Of a stretch of 33,372 nt of DNA, positions 20,031 through 29,931 are shown one piece after another. The stretch comes from Roseateles sp. (lineage in GTDB: Bacteria; Pseudomonadota; Gammaproteobacteria; Burkholderiales; Burkholderiaceae_C). Numbering within the stretch: the first letter of the stretch is position 1; each line of letters starts with the position of its first letter. The stretch covers positions 1 to 33,372 of the forward strand of contig JAEUPJ010000087.1 in the NCBI GenBank assembly GCA_016790285.1, in the 5' to 3' direction. Made by a program: the position numbers and the translations under genes. Under the pieces are notes generated by a model. It was given only the letters and a program-made list of their open reading frames with translations. It ran no database searches and was not told the origin of the DNA.

Positions 20031-21710
20031 TCACTCGCGCACGATGCGGCCCGGTGCCGCCGCTTCGATGGCCTTGGGGTTGTCGCGCAGCAGCTCCACG
20101 AGGGCGTCGATGTCGGTGCCGATCACGGCGCGGTCGCGGCCATGCTTGAAGCCCGTCTGGGCGTCTCCGCCTTCGGACAGGAAGTTGTTGACGATGACGC
20201 GGTAGTCACGCGTGCGGTTCAGCGGCTGGCCATCGATGAGGATCTCGCCGAGCTGCGCCACACCGTCGGCGCCCATGCGCCAGCGATAGCGCAGCGTGGA
20301 GGAGGGCTGGAGCATGCGCGGCGCGGCGTCGCCCTTGGGCAGTTGGCGCTGCAGGATGTCCCACAGCTGCTGGCCGGTGAGCGTCAGCGCAACGATGTCG
20401 TTGCCGAAGGGTTGGATGGCCAGCAGGTCGCTCATGGTCGTGGCCTTGCCGGGCTCCACCACCAGCTCGGCGCGGATGCCGCCCGGGTTCATGAAGGCCA
20501 CGTCGGCAGGGCCTTGCTTGCGAGCATAGGCGAGCTGGCTGTCGGCGATGAGGTTGCCCAGGGACGCATCGCCATGGGGCGCCTTGGCGAAGCGCGTGGC
20601 GCCGCGCGGCAGCGTCGCCACGGGCTTGTTGCGCGCCGCCTCCGTGAGGGCCGCGGCACGCGCGACGAGTTCGGCCAGGGCGGCATTGGGCGCATAGACC
20701 GATTGCAGCACCGGGTGGTTCACGGCGGTGGCCTCCGTCACGCGGCCGCTGGCGTCGAACTTGAGATGGCTTTCGGTGATCCAGCCGCCATAGCTGCCGG
20801 CCTGCACCACGAGGCGGCCGTTGATCTTGCAGGTGTAGGCCTGGTGGGTGTGGCCGCCGATGATGATGGCGTACGCGGGGTCCAGGCGCTTGGCGATGTC
20901 CTGCACCCGGCCCGTCAGCGTCGGGCAGGCGTAGGCGGAGTCGTTGGCGCTGGCGCCTTGGCCCTGCACGCCGCCTTCATGCATCACGGCGACCAGCACC
21001 TGTGCGCCTTCGGCCTTGAGCTGCGGCACGAGGGCGTTGAGCGTGTCCGCCTCATCGGCGAACTTGATGCCTTTGATGGCGCGCGCCACGATGACTTGCG
21101 GAGTCTCCAGGGTCGCCACACCGGCGACCGCCACCTTCAGCTTGCCCGCCTGCTTCACGACGTGCGTGGGCAGCAGCGGCTTGCCGGTGGCGGCGTCCAG
21201 CACGTTGGCGCCCAGGTAGGGGAAGCCAGGTCCCTTGTAGCCTGGCCACAGGCAGCCGTTGGCGCCGCACTCACCGCGCGCCTGGCGCAGCAGCTCGGGC
21301 AGGCCCGCGTCGAGCTCGTGGTTGCCCAGCGCGCTGGCCGAGATGCCCAGCTCGGCCATGGCCGCCAGCGTCGGCTCGTCGCGCAGCAGGTTGGAGATGA
21401 GCGGCGAGGCGCCGATGAGGTCGCCCCCGGCCACCACGAGGGCGTCCGGATTGCGCGCCTTCAGCTGCGCCAGGGCCGTGGCCAGGTGGGCGACGCCGCC
21501 CGCAGGCTGGGGCTTCACTTCGCCGGTAGCCGGGTCCGGCAGGCGCGGCATCAGCGGGGTCGGCTTGGCCGGCTGGATGTTGCCGTGGAAGTCGTTGATG
21601 GAGAGCAGGGTCAGCTCAGTGGGGCCGGTAGCCGGCGCGGTGGCGCAACCGGCGAGCAGGGCCGCCGCAAGGAGACTCGCGCCAAAGCGCAGGGATGGGG
21701 TGTGGACCAT
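20031..21710 (-). CDS. 5'-nucleotidase/UshA-family metallophosphatase lipoprotein
   Basis: This is a 559-residue periplasmic enzyme that likely hydrolyses nucleotides or related phosphate esters. The signal ends in LLAGC (lipidated C22). The N-terminal calcineurin-like domain has the two-metal ligands in SINDFHGN (D40, H42), GGD (D97), GNHE (N130, H131), VMHEGG (H244) and GGHTHQ (H287, H289). The C-terminal 5'-nucleotidase domain includes FMNPGGIRAE and a late NNFLSEGGD. The length is close to E. coli UshA. The start is placed at ATG 21710, just before the signal peptide; an in-frame start 24 codons upstream is less likely. Exact substrate is unknown. The next minus-strand gene starts 145 bases downstream. 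Confidence 0.93.
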   Translation of the reverse strand: MVHTPSLRFGASLLAAALLAGCATAPATGPTELTLLSINDFHGNIQPAKPTPLMPRLPDPATGEVKPQPAGGVAHLATALAQLKARNPDALVVAGGDLIGASPLISNLLRDEPTLAAMAELGISASALGNHELDAGLPELLRQARGECGANGCLWPGYKGPGFPYLGANVLDAATGKPLLPTHVVKQAGKLKVAVAGVATLETPQVIVARAIKGIKFADEADTLNALVPQLKAEGAQVLVAVMHEGGVQGQGASANDSAYACPTLTGRVQDIAKRLDPAYAIIIGGHTHQAYTCKINGRLVVQAGSYGGWITESHLKFDASGRVTEATAVNHPVLQSVYAPNAALAELVARAAALTEAARNKPVATLPRGATRFAKAPHGDASLGNLIADSQLAYARKQGPADVAFMNPGGIRAELVVEPGKATTMSDLLAIQPFGNDIVALTLTGQQLWDILQRQLPKGDAAPRMLQPSSTLRYRWRMGADGVAQLGEILIDGQPLNRTRDYRVIVNNFLSEGGDAQTGFKHGRDRAVIGTDIDALVELLRDNPKAIEAAAPGRIVRE

Positions 21711-21800
21711 GGCGTGCAGGGTGTAGAGGCCGGGGTGGCGGCGTGGCTTTTGAAGCGCGAGTTTGTCGCGGTTTTGCGACATGGCGTGCGGCCATTCGAA

Positions 21801-21829
21801 AGTTTACATTCCAGAAAAAATGGCACCAA
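21801..21829 (-). promoter_or_regulatory. candidate sigma-70 promoter for the 5'-nucleotidase gene
   Basis: On the minus strand, TTGGTG (21829-21824), a 17-base spacer and TAAACT (21806-21801) resemble -35 and -10 boxes (3/6 and 4/6 matches). They would place transcription start about 85 bases before the nucleotidase ATG. The -35 lies inside a terminator-like hairpin, so one of the two readings may be wrong. Confidence 0.35.
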
Positions 21830-21838
21830 AGTGGTGCC
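21815..21838 (-). terminator. minus-strand intrinsic terminator-like hairpin
   Basis: Read on the minus strand, GGCACC-ACTTT-GGTGCC is followed after one A by six T residues. It sits about 105 bases upstream of the nucleotidase start, within a 446-base intergenic region. It could end a small RNA or form an attenuator in the nucleotidase leader. Confidence 0.5.
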
Positions 21839-21972
21839 TTCTGCCTTATGGCCGTGCTGGCGTCCCCGCGCAGGCGCGACGGAGTGCTCGTTTTGCCTGC
21901 GGCGTCGCAGGCCTCTGGCGGCACGTCCGACGCACTGTCGCAGTGCCTGTCGGTGCGCTGCCGTGTCGAAAT

Positions 21973-22000
21973 TTGGCCACTTCTGACTTACCCGTAAAGT
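21973..22000 (+). promoter_or_regulatory. candidate sigma-70 promoter for the TonB-dependent receptor
   Basis: TTGGCC (21973-21978) and TAAAGT (21995-22000) with a 16-base spacer match the -35 and -10 consensus at four of six positions each. Predicted transcription start is near 22007, inside the palindromic site that follows. This would give a leader of about 150 bases. Confidence 0.4.
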
Positions 22001-22022
22001 TCTGTCACAGAAAGTCATGACA
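22000..22022. promoter_or_regulatory. palindromic operator-like site at the receptor promoter
   Basis: TTCTGT-C-ACAGAA (22000-22012) is a perfect palindrome. Overlapping it, TGTCA (22003-22007) and TGACA (22018-22022) form an inverted pair with a 10-base spacer. The site covers the predicted start of transcription, where a repressor would act. The binding protein is unknown. Confidence 0.4.
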
Positions 22023-22156
22023 ATTCGGTCACCGTTGCTGCCGCGCCCTCCTTCGGACGGCGGGCGGAGCAACCCCGGCAGGCGTCGTGTGACGCCGCCG
22101 TGACAGTTTTCGACATCAGCAGCGCGCCTGCCGCGCGCACAACAGGAGTGATTGGG

Positions 22157-25100
22157 ATGAGCAACAGGTTTGGGTCTGGATTCCCGCTGTCGGCGCTGTG
22201 CGCCGCCGTGGCCATCGTGGCCGCCGCGCCCGCCATGGCGCAGAACACGACGGCTGCCATCGGTGGCCGCGTTGTTGGCGCTGACGGCAAGCCGGTCTCC
22301 GGTGCCACCGTGACGATCCTGCACCGCGAGTCCGGTTCGTCCAACACGCTTGTCACCGATGCCGATGGGCGCTACGGCGCACGTGGCCTGCGTGTGGGTG
22401 GCCCGTACTCGGTCACGGTCACGAAGGGCGCCGACAAGGATGCACGCGAAGATGTGTACCTGACGCTGGCCGAAACGACCAACCTCGATGTCGTGCTGGG
22501 CGCCAACCAACTGGCGACTGTCGTCGTGACGGGCACGGCGGGTGCCAACAGCAAGTTCAGCAGCTCGACCATGGGCTCCGGCACGAGCGTGACCCGTGCT
22601 GACATGGACGCCTATGCATCCATCAGCCGCAGCCTCGCTGACTACGCGCGCAACGACCCCCGCCTGTCGCAGACTGACAAGGAGCGCGGTGACATCTCGG
22701 CTGCCGGCCAGAACGCACGCTTCAACTCCGTCACCATCGACGGTGTGCGCATCAACGACACCTTCGGTTTGGAATCCAACGGCTTGCCGACGCTGAAGCA
22801 GCCCATCTCGATCGACGCCATCCAGGCGGTTCAGGTCAACATCTCGAACTACGACGTCACGCAGCAGGGCTACACCGGTGCCAACATCAATGCGGTGACC
22901 AAGTCGGGCACGAACGAGTTCAAGGGCAGCGTCTACTACGTCTACCGCGATGACAACGGCACGGGCGATCGCTACAACCGCACGTCCGGCACCACCTTCC
23001 GCACGCCGGGCTTCAAGGAAGACCTGAAGGGCTTCACGCTCGGCGGCCCGATCATCAAGGACAAGCTGTTCTTCTTCGCCAGCTATGAAGAGCTCAAGAG
23101 CAGCCGCAACGCGCCGAGCTTCGGTCCGGTGGGCAGCGCGCAAGCCAACGTCGGCATCACGCAGGAGCAGATCGCCGCAGCCCAGGCCGTGGCGAAGAAC
23201 GTCTACAACATCGACATTGGCGCGATGAACGTCCCGTCGGGCGTTCAGCTCGTGGCCAAGGACACGCTGCTGAAGCTGGACTGGAACATCTCCGACAACC
23301 ACAAGGCCAACCTCCGCTACACCAAGTCGGAAGAGAGCAACCCGATCTTCCCCGGCTTCTCGGCCAACATCCTGACCATGTCCTCGCACTGGTACAGCCA
23401 GGACAAGGTGCTGGAGACCCTGGTGGGTCAGCTGTTCTCCGACTGGACGGACAACTTCTCGACCGAGCTCAAGGTTTCGCAGCGGGACTACGAAAGCAAT
23501 CCGAAGAACAACAGCGACCTGCCTCAGATCAGCCTGACCTGGACGACGCCCGCGCCGGCCGGCACGGCGAGCGGCAATCGCACCCTGCGTTTCGGTACGG
23601 AAGCCAGCCGCCATTTCAACAGCCTGCAGACGAAGACGTTTGACGCGTATTTCGCCGGTAACCTGGTGCTGGACAAGCACGAGATCAAAGCTGGCTTTGA
23701 TCTGCAGAAGAACAAGATCTTCAACGCGTTCCTGCAGAACACCAAGGGCACCTACACGTTCAGCGGCACGGACCCGGTGGCCGCATGGCAGAACAGCCTG
23801 AACCAGAACGGCCAAGTGTTCACCTACACGGTGCAGAAGCCCCTGAGCGGCAACACGCTCACCGATGGCGCGGCCAATTGGACGCTCCAGAACGTCGGCG
23901 TGTTCATCCAGGACACGTGGAACGTCACGCGCCGGCTGACGCTGACGGGCGGCATTCGTGTGGACATGCTCAGCACCGATGATCGGCCCAAGGCCAATGC
24001 TGCAGCTTCGGCCCCCACGGTCGCTGGCAACCCCGCCACGCTCACGCGCCAGTCGGGCGGCTTCGGCTACGACAACACCGCATCGCTGGATGGCGAGAAG
24101 CTCGTGCAGCCTCGCCTCGGCTTCAACTACGCCCTGGATACCGTGGACAAGCGCAAGTCGCAGGTCCGCGGCGGCGTCGGCCTCTTCATGGGTTCGGCGG
24201 CATCGGTCTGGCTCACCAACCCGTACCAGAACACCGGCGTCACGACGGCGAACTTCAGCTGCAGCGGCACCTCCACGCCGAATTGCACCACGGTTCGCTT
24301 CTCGGCTGACCCCAATGCCCAGCCCGCGATTGCAGGCTCGCCCCCGGCGCAAAACGTCGACTTCATCTCGCCGAATGCCCATCAGCCGTCGGTCTGGAAG
24401 ATGAACCTGGCCTGGGACGGCGAGCTGCCCTGGTATGGCCTGGTGGCGGGCGCCGAATGGCTCCACACCAAGGTGAATGACGGCCTGTACTACAAGCACC
24501 TGAACCTGGGCAGCGCCGTGCGCACCAACCCGGTGGACGGTCGCGAGATGTTCTACAGCAACTACGACCCGCGCTGCTTCGCTGCCGGCAACGACAGCAA
24601 CCTGAGTGGTTGCGTGGTCAACAAGGCGCTCAGCAATCTCTCGTTCGGGACGGTCACCGTCGTGGAGAACACCAAGAAGGGCAGCGGCAATGCGCTGACG
24701 CTTTCGTTGAACTCGCCCAACCGCGGCGGCTTCGGCTGGGGCGTTGCGTACACCCGCACGAGCGCCACGGAAGTCAGCCCGCTGACCTCGTCCACGTCCA
24801 ACTCGAACTGGCTGAACCGCTCGATCTTCAACCCCAACGAAGAAGCCTCGGCCAACTCGGCGTCGCTGATCCGCAACCGCTTCAACGCGCAGCTCAACTG
24901 GTCCAAGGCCTTCTTCGGCAAGTACAAGACCACCTTCGGCGTGGTGTATGAAGGTCGCGAGGGCCGTCCGTACAGCTGGGTCTACGCCAATGATGCGAAC
25001 GGCGACGGCGTGTCGGGCAACGACCTGCTGTACATCCCGAAGGGCCAGGGCTCGGGTGAGGTCCTGTTCCGTCTGCCGGTCAATGGCACGGCCATCTCCA

Positions 25101-25555
25101 GCCTGCCGGTCGGCCAGCAGTCCGCGGCGCTTGCTGCCTACCAACAGCAGACGGCTGCCGCTGCGGAAGCCAAGTTCTGGTCCATCGTCGACAGCCAGCC
25201 GGGCCTGCGCAAGTCCAAGGGTGGCGTGGTCGGCCGCAACACCTCGTTCGCGCCGTTCACGAACAGCTTCGATGTGCGCGTGAGCCAGGAAGTGCCCGGT
25301 TTCTTCGGCAACAACAAGGGCGTCCTGACCCTGGACATCCTGAACTTCGGCAACCTGCTGAACAAGCGTTGGGGCCGCATCGACGAGTCACCTTTCGGCG
25401 CCGGCAACAGCCGCACCTTCGTGCGCTACGCCGGTATCGACCAGGCCTCGGGCAAGCCGATCTACTCGGTCAACGATCCGCAGGACTACATCAACAAGCA
25501 GCAACGGGGCGAGTCGTCCTGGGCGCTGCAGGTCACGGGCCGCTACGAGTTCTAA
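22157..25555 (+). CDS. Oar-like TonB-dependent outer membrane receptor
   Basis: This is a 1132-residue outer membrane protein. A signal peptide ends at about residue 28 (APAMA|Q). Next comes a carboxypeptidase-regulatory-like domain (about 30-115, GGRVVGADGKPVSGATVTI and DADGRYGARGL), a TonB-box-like ATVVVTG (120-126), a plug domain (to about 260, with FNSVTIDGVRINDTFG and NAVTKSGTNEFKGSVYY) and a long beta-barrel. The chain ends in the aromatic residue F within GRYEF, as expected for barrel insertion. Domain order matches Oar/TBDT proteins. The ATG is chosen for the signal peptide and an AGGAG 8 bases upstream. No transporter or TonB/ExbB genes adjoin it, so the substrate cannot be inferred. 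It is followed by a strong terminator. Confidence 0.92.
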   Translation: MSNRFGSGFPLSALCAAVAIVAAAPAMAQNTTAAIGGRVVGADGKPVSGATVTILHRESGSSNTLVTDADGRYGARGLRVGGPYSVTVTKGADKDAREDVYLTLAETTNLDVVLGANQLATVVVTGTAGANSKFSSSTMGSGTSVTRADMDAYASISRSLADYARNDPRLSQTDKERGDISAAGQNARFNSVTIDGVRINDTFGLESNGLPTLKQPISIDAIQAVQVNISNYDVTQQGYTGANINAVTKSGTNEFKGSVYYVYRDDNGTGDRYNRTSGTTFRTPGFKEDLKGFTLGGPIIKDKLFFFASYEELKSSRNAPSFGPVGSAQANVGITQEQIAAAQAVAKNVYNIDIGAMNVPSGVQLVAKDTLLKLDWNISDNHKANLRYTKSEESNPIFPGFSANILTMSSHWYSQDKVLETLVGQLFSDWTDNFSTELKVSQRDYESNPKNNSDLPQISLTWTTPAPAGTASGNRTLRFGTEASRHFNSLQTKTFDAYFAGNLVLDKHEIKAGFDLQKNKIFNAFLQNTKGTYTFSGTDPVAAWQNSLNQNGQVFTYTVQKPLSGNTLTDGAANWTLQNVGVFIQDTWNVTRRLTLTGGIRVDMLSTDDRPKANAAASAPTVAGNPATLTRQSGGFGYDNTASLDGEKLVQPRLGFNYALDTVDKRKSQVRGGVGLFMGSAASVWLTNPYQNTGVTTANFSCSGTSTPNCTTVRFSADPNAQPAIAGSPPAQNVDFISPNAHQPSVWKMNLAWDGELPWYGLVAGAEWLHTKVNDGLYYKHLNLGSAVRTNPVDGREMFYSNYDPRCFAAGNDSNLSGCVVNKALSNLSFGTVTVVENTKKGSGNALTLSLNSPNRGGFGWGVAYTRTSATEVSPLTSSTSNSNWLNRSIFNPNEEASANSASLIRNRFNAQLNWSKAFFGKYKTTFGVVYEGREGRPYSWVYANDANGDGVSGNDLLYIPKGQGSGEVLFRLPVNGTAISSLPVGQQSAALAAYQQQTAAAAEAKFWSIVDSQPGLRKSKGGVVGRNTSFAPFTNSFDVRVSQEVPGFFGNNKGVLTLDILNFGNLLNKRWGRIDESPFGAGNSRTFVRYAGIDQASGKPIYSVNDPQDYINKQQRGESSWALQVTGRYEF

Positions 25556-25565
25556 GCGCAAGAAA

Positions 25566-25625
25566 GGCCGCGCCGCCTCATCGGCGCGGCCAAAAGCAAA
25601 GGGGCCCCACAAGGGCCCCTTTTTT
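25566..25625. terminator. double hairpin terminator after the TonB-dependent receptor
   Basis: A 10-base-pair stem GGCCGCGCCG / CGGCGCGGCC (25566-25591) is followed by a second 10-base-pair stem AAAGGGGCCC / GGGCCCCTTT (25598-25622) with loop CACAA. The T run extends to 25625. The second hairpin is a clear intrinsic terminator for the + strand. Because its stem base is A/T-rich on both sides, it may also stop the convergent aldehyde dehydrogenase transcript. Confidence 0.92.
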
Positions 25626-25649
25626 CATGCCTGGCCCTGTGACCAGTGA

Positions 25650-27134
25650 CTACTTCTGGATGTCCCCCAGGCACAAATACTTCACCTCGACGTAGTCCTC
25701 GATGCCCTGGCGCGCGCCCTCGCGGCCCAGGCCCGACTGCTTCACGCCGCCAAACGGCACCTCGGCCGTGGAGATGAGGCCGGTGTTGATGCCCACCATG
25801 CCGTACTCCAGCGCCTCGCCCACGCGGAAGATGCGGCCGATGTCGCGGCTGTAGAAGTAGCTCGCCAGGCCAAACTCGGTGGCGTTGGCGAGCGCGATCG
25901 CCTCGGCCTCGGTCTGGAACTTGAAGACGGGCGCCACGGGGCCGAAGGTCTCCTCGCGCGAGCACAGCATCTGGGGTGTCGCGTCGGCCAGCAGCGTCGG
26001 CTCGAAGAAATTGCCGCCTGCCGTCTCGATGCGCTTGCCGCCCGTGAGCAGCTTCGCGCCCAATGCGATGGCGTCCGCCACGTGGGTTTCGACCTTCTGC
26101 AGCGCCTGGTCGTCGATCAGCGGGCCGACGTTGACGCCGGGCTCGAAGCCGTTGCCCGTCTTGAGGGCCGCCACCTTGGCCGCGAACTTCTCCAGGAAGG
26201 CGTCGTACACGCCGGCCTGCACGTAGAGGCGGTTGGCGCAGACGCAGGTCTGGCCGGCGTTGCGGTACTTGCTGGCGATGGCGCCTTCCACGGCCGACTC
26301 CAGGTCGGCATCGTCGAACACGATGAAGGGCGCATTGCCGCCCAGCTCCAGGCTGAGCTTCTTGATCGTCGGCGCGCACTGCGCCATCAGGATGCGGCCG
26401 ACTTCGGTGCTGCCCGTGAAGGACAGGTGTCGCACCACGTCGCTCTCGCACAGGGCCTTGCCCACCTCGATGGACTGCGCTGCATCGGCCGTCAGCACGT
26501 TCAGCACGCCCGCGGGCATGCCGGCCTGTTGGGCCAGCTCGGCGGCGGCCAGGGCCGTCAGCGGCGTGGCCTCGGCCGGCTTGATGATGACGGTGCAGCC
26601 AGCGGCCAGCGCCGGGGCGACCTTGCGCGTGATCATCGCCAGCGGGAAGTTCCACGGCGTGATGGCCGCGCACACGCCCACGGCCTGCTTGAGCACCAGG
26701 TAGCGCTTGGTCGGGTCGGTCGTCGGGATGGTCTCGCCGTAGACGCGCTTGGCTTCCTCGGCGAACCAGTCCAGGAAACTCGCGCCATAGATCACCTCGC
26801 CGCGCGCCTCGGCCAGCGGCTTGCCCTGCTCGGCCGTCATCAGCCGCGCCAGGTCGTCGGCGTGCTTCACGAGCAGCTGCTGCCAGCGCACCAGCACCGC
26901 GGCGCGCTCCTTGGCGGGCTTGGCGCGCCAGGCGACGAGTGCATTGGCAGCCGCGGCGATGGCGGTGTCGGCTTCGCTGCGGCCGAGGTTGGGCACCTGG
27001 GCCAGCTCGCGGCCGGTGGCCGGGTCGGTCACCGCAAAGCTCGTGGCGCCGGCCACCCATTCGCCGTTGATCAAGGCTTGGGTGCGCAACAGCCCAGGGT
27101 TGTCCAGGGCTTCCAGGGGGGAATTCGCGTCCAT
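25650..27134 (-). CDS. gabD: NAD(P)-dependent succinate-semialdehyde dehydrogenase (GabD-like)
   Basis: This 494-residue aldehyde dehydrogenase probably oxidises succinate semialdehyde to succinate in GABA breakdown. Catalytic residues are C297 in NAGQTCVCANRLYV, general base E263 in LELGGNAP, oxyanion N162 in TPWNFPLAMITRK, and K185 in IIKPAEATP. The paired cysteine C299 next to the nucleophile (TCVC) is typical of GabD/SSADH enzymes. The late PFGGVKQSGLGREG motif is also present. Length is normal. The ATG has a GGAGAA element 7 bases upstream. No GABA transaminase adjoins it, so substrate choice rests on sequence resemblance; glutarate-semialdehyde dehydrogenase is a close alternative. Confidence 0.9.
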   Translation of the reverse strand: MDANSPLEALDNPGLLRTQALINGEWVAGATSFAVTDPATGRELAQVPNLGRSEADTAIAAAANALVAWRAKPAKERAAVLVRWQQLLVKHADDLARLMTAEQGKPLAEARGEVIYGASFLDWFAEEAKRVYGETIPTTDPTKRYLVLKQAVGVCAAITPWNFPLAMITRKVAPALAAGCTVIIKPAEATPLTALAAAELAQQAGMPAGVLNVLTADAAQSIEVGKALCESDVVRHLSFTGSTEVGRILMAQCAPTIKKLSLELGGNAPFIVFDDADLESAVEGAIASKYRNAGQTCVCANRLYVQAGVYDAFLEKFAAKVAALKTGNGFEPGVNVGPLIDDQALQKVETHVADAIALGAKLLTGGKRIETAGGNFFEPTLLADATPQMLCSREETFGPVAPVFKFQTEAEAIALANATEFGLASYFYSRDIGRIFRVGEALEYGMVGINTGLISTAEVPFGGVKQSGLGREGARQGIEDYVEVKYLCLGDIQK

Positions 27135-27194
27135 TCGGGGCTTCTCCAGTCGTATCCGCGCCCACTCTACCCGCGGGGGGCGAAGCCCCCTCTC

Positions 27195-27200
27195 TACAAT
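27195..27200 (+). promoter_or_regulatory. candidate -10 element for alaS
   Basis: TACAAT matches the sigma-70 -10 consensus at five of six positions and lies 41 bases before the alaS start codon. No good -35 is visible 16-18 bases upstream, where the sequence is GC-rich and contains the small hairpin GGGGGC-GAA-GCCCCC (27176-27190). Confidence 0.45.
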
Positions 27201-27240
27201 CGCCCCTCTTTGTCACTGACCTTTTCCGGGAAGCCTTGGG

Positions 27241-29865
<2,625 letters not shown>

Positions 29866-29885
29866 CCAGGCCGTACTCGCCATGA

Positions 29886-29917
29886 AACAAGGCCCGCATC
29901 GCGGGCCTTGTTGCTTT
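29886..29917. terminator. bidirectional terminator between alaS and the chemoreceptor gene
   Basis: A perfect 12-base-pair stem AACAAGGCCCGC / GCGGGCCTTGTT with loop ATC spans 29886-29912 and is followed on the + strand by GCTTTT. It lies between the convergent alaS (+) and chemoreceptor (-) genes. The A/T pairs at the stem base give a short T stretch on either strand. Confidence 0.88.
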
Positions 29918-29931
29918 TCAAGAGGAGACCT

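Larger units (their letters stand above)
21711..22156. other. divergent intergenic region, 446 bases, structured
   Basis: No convincing gene is seen here. The region holds a minus-strand promoter candidate and terminator-like hairpin near 21801-21838. A 7-base-pair hairpin, GCCTGCG-GCGT-CGCAGGC, lies at 21895-21912, and an 11-base-pair bulged hairpin at 21927-21953. A plus-strand promoter candidate and palindromes lie at 21973-22022, and a GGCGTC-GTGT-GACGCC hairpin at 22081-22096. Short open frames across it have no recognisable similarity. The dense structure suggests regulatory or RNA content. Confidence 0.6.

Noticed and set aside
21763-22020. Plus-strand frame of 85 codons in the divergent intergenic region
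   Set aside because: No ribosome binding site or similarity recognised, and it spans hairpins and promoter candidates that better explain the sequence.
21611-25144. Minus-strand open frame of about 1180 codons opposite the TonB-dependent receptor
   Set aside because: Antisense shadow; no domain, and the receptor on the + strand has a signal peptide, plug and barrel features.
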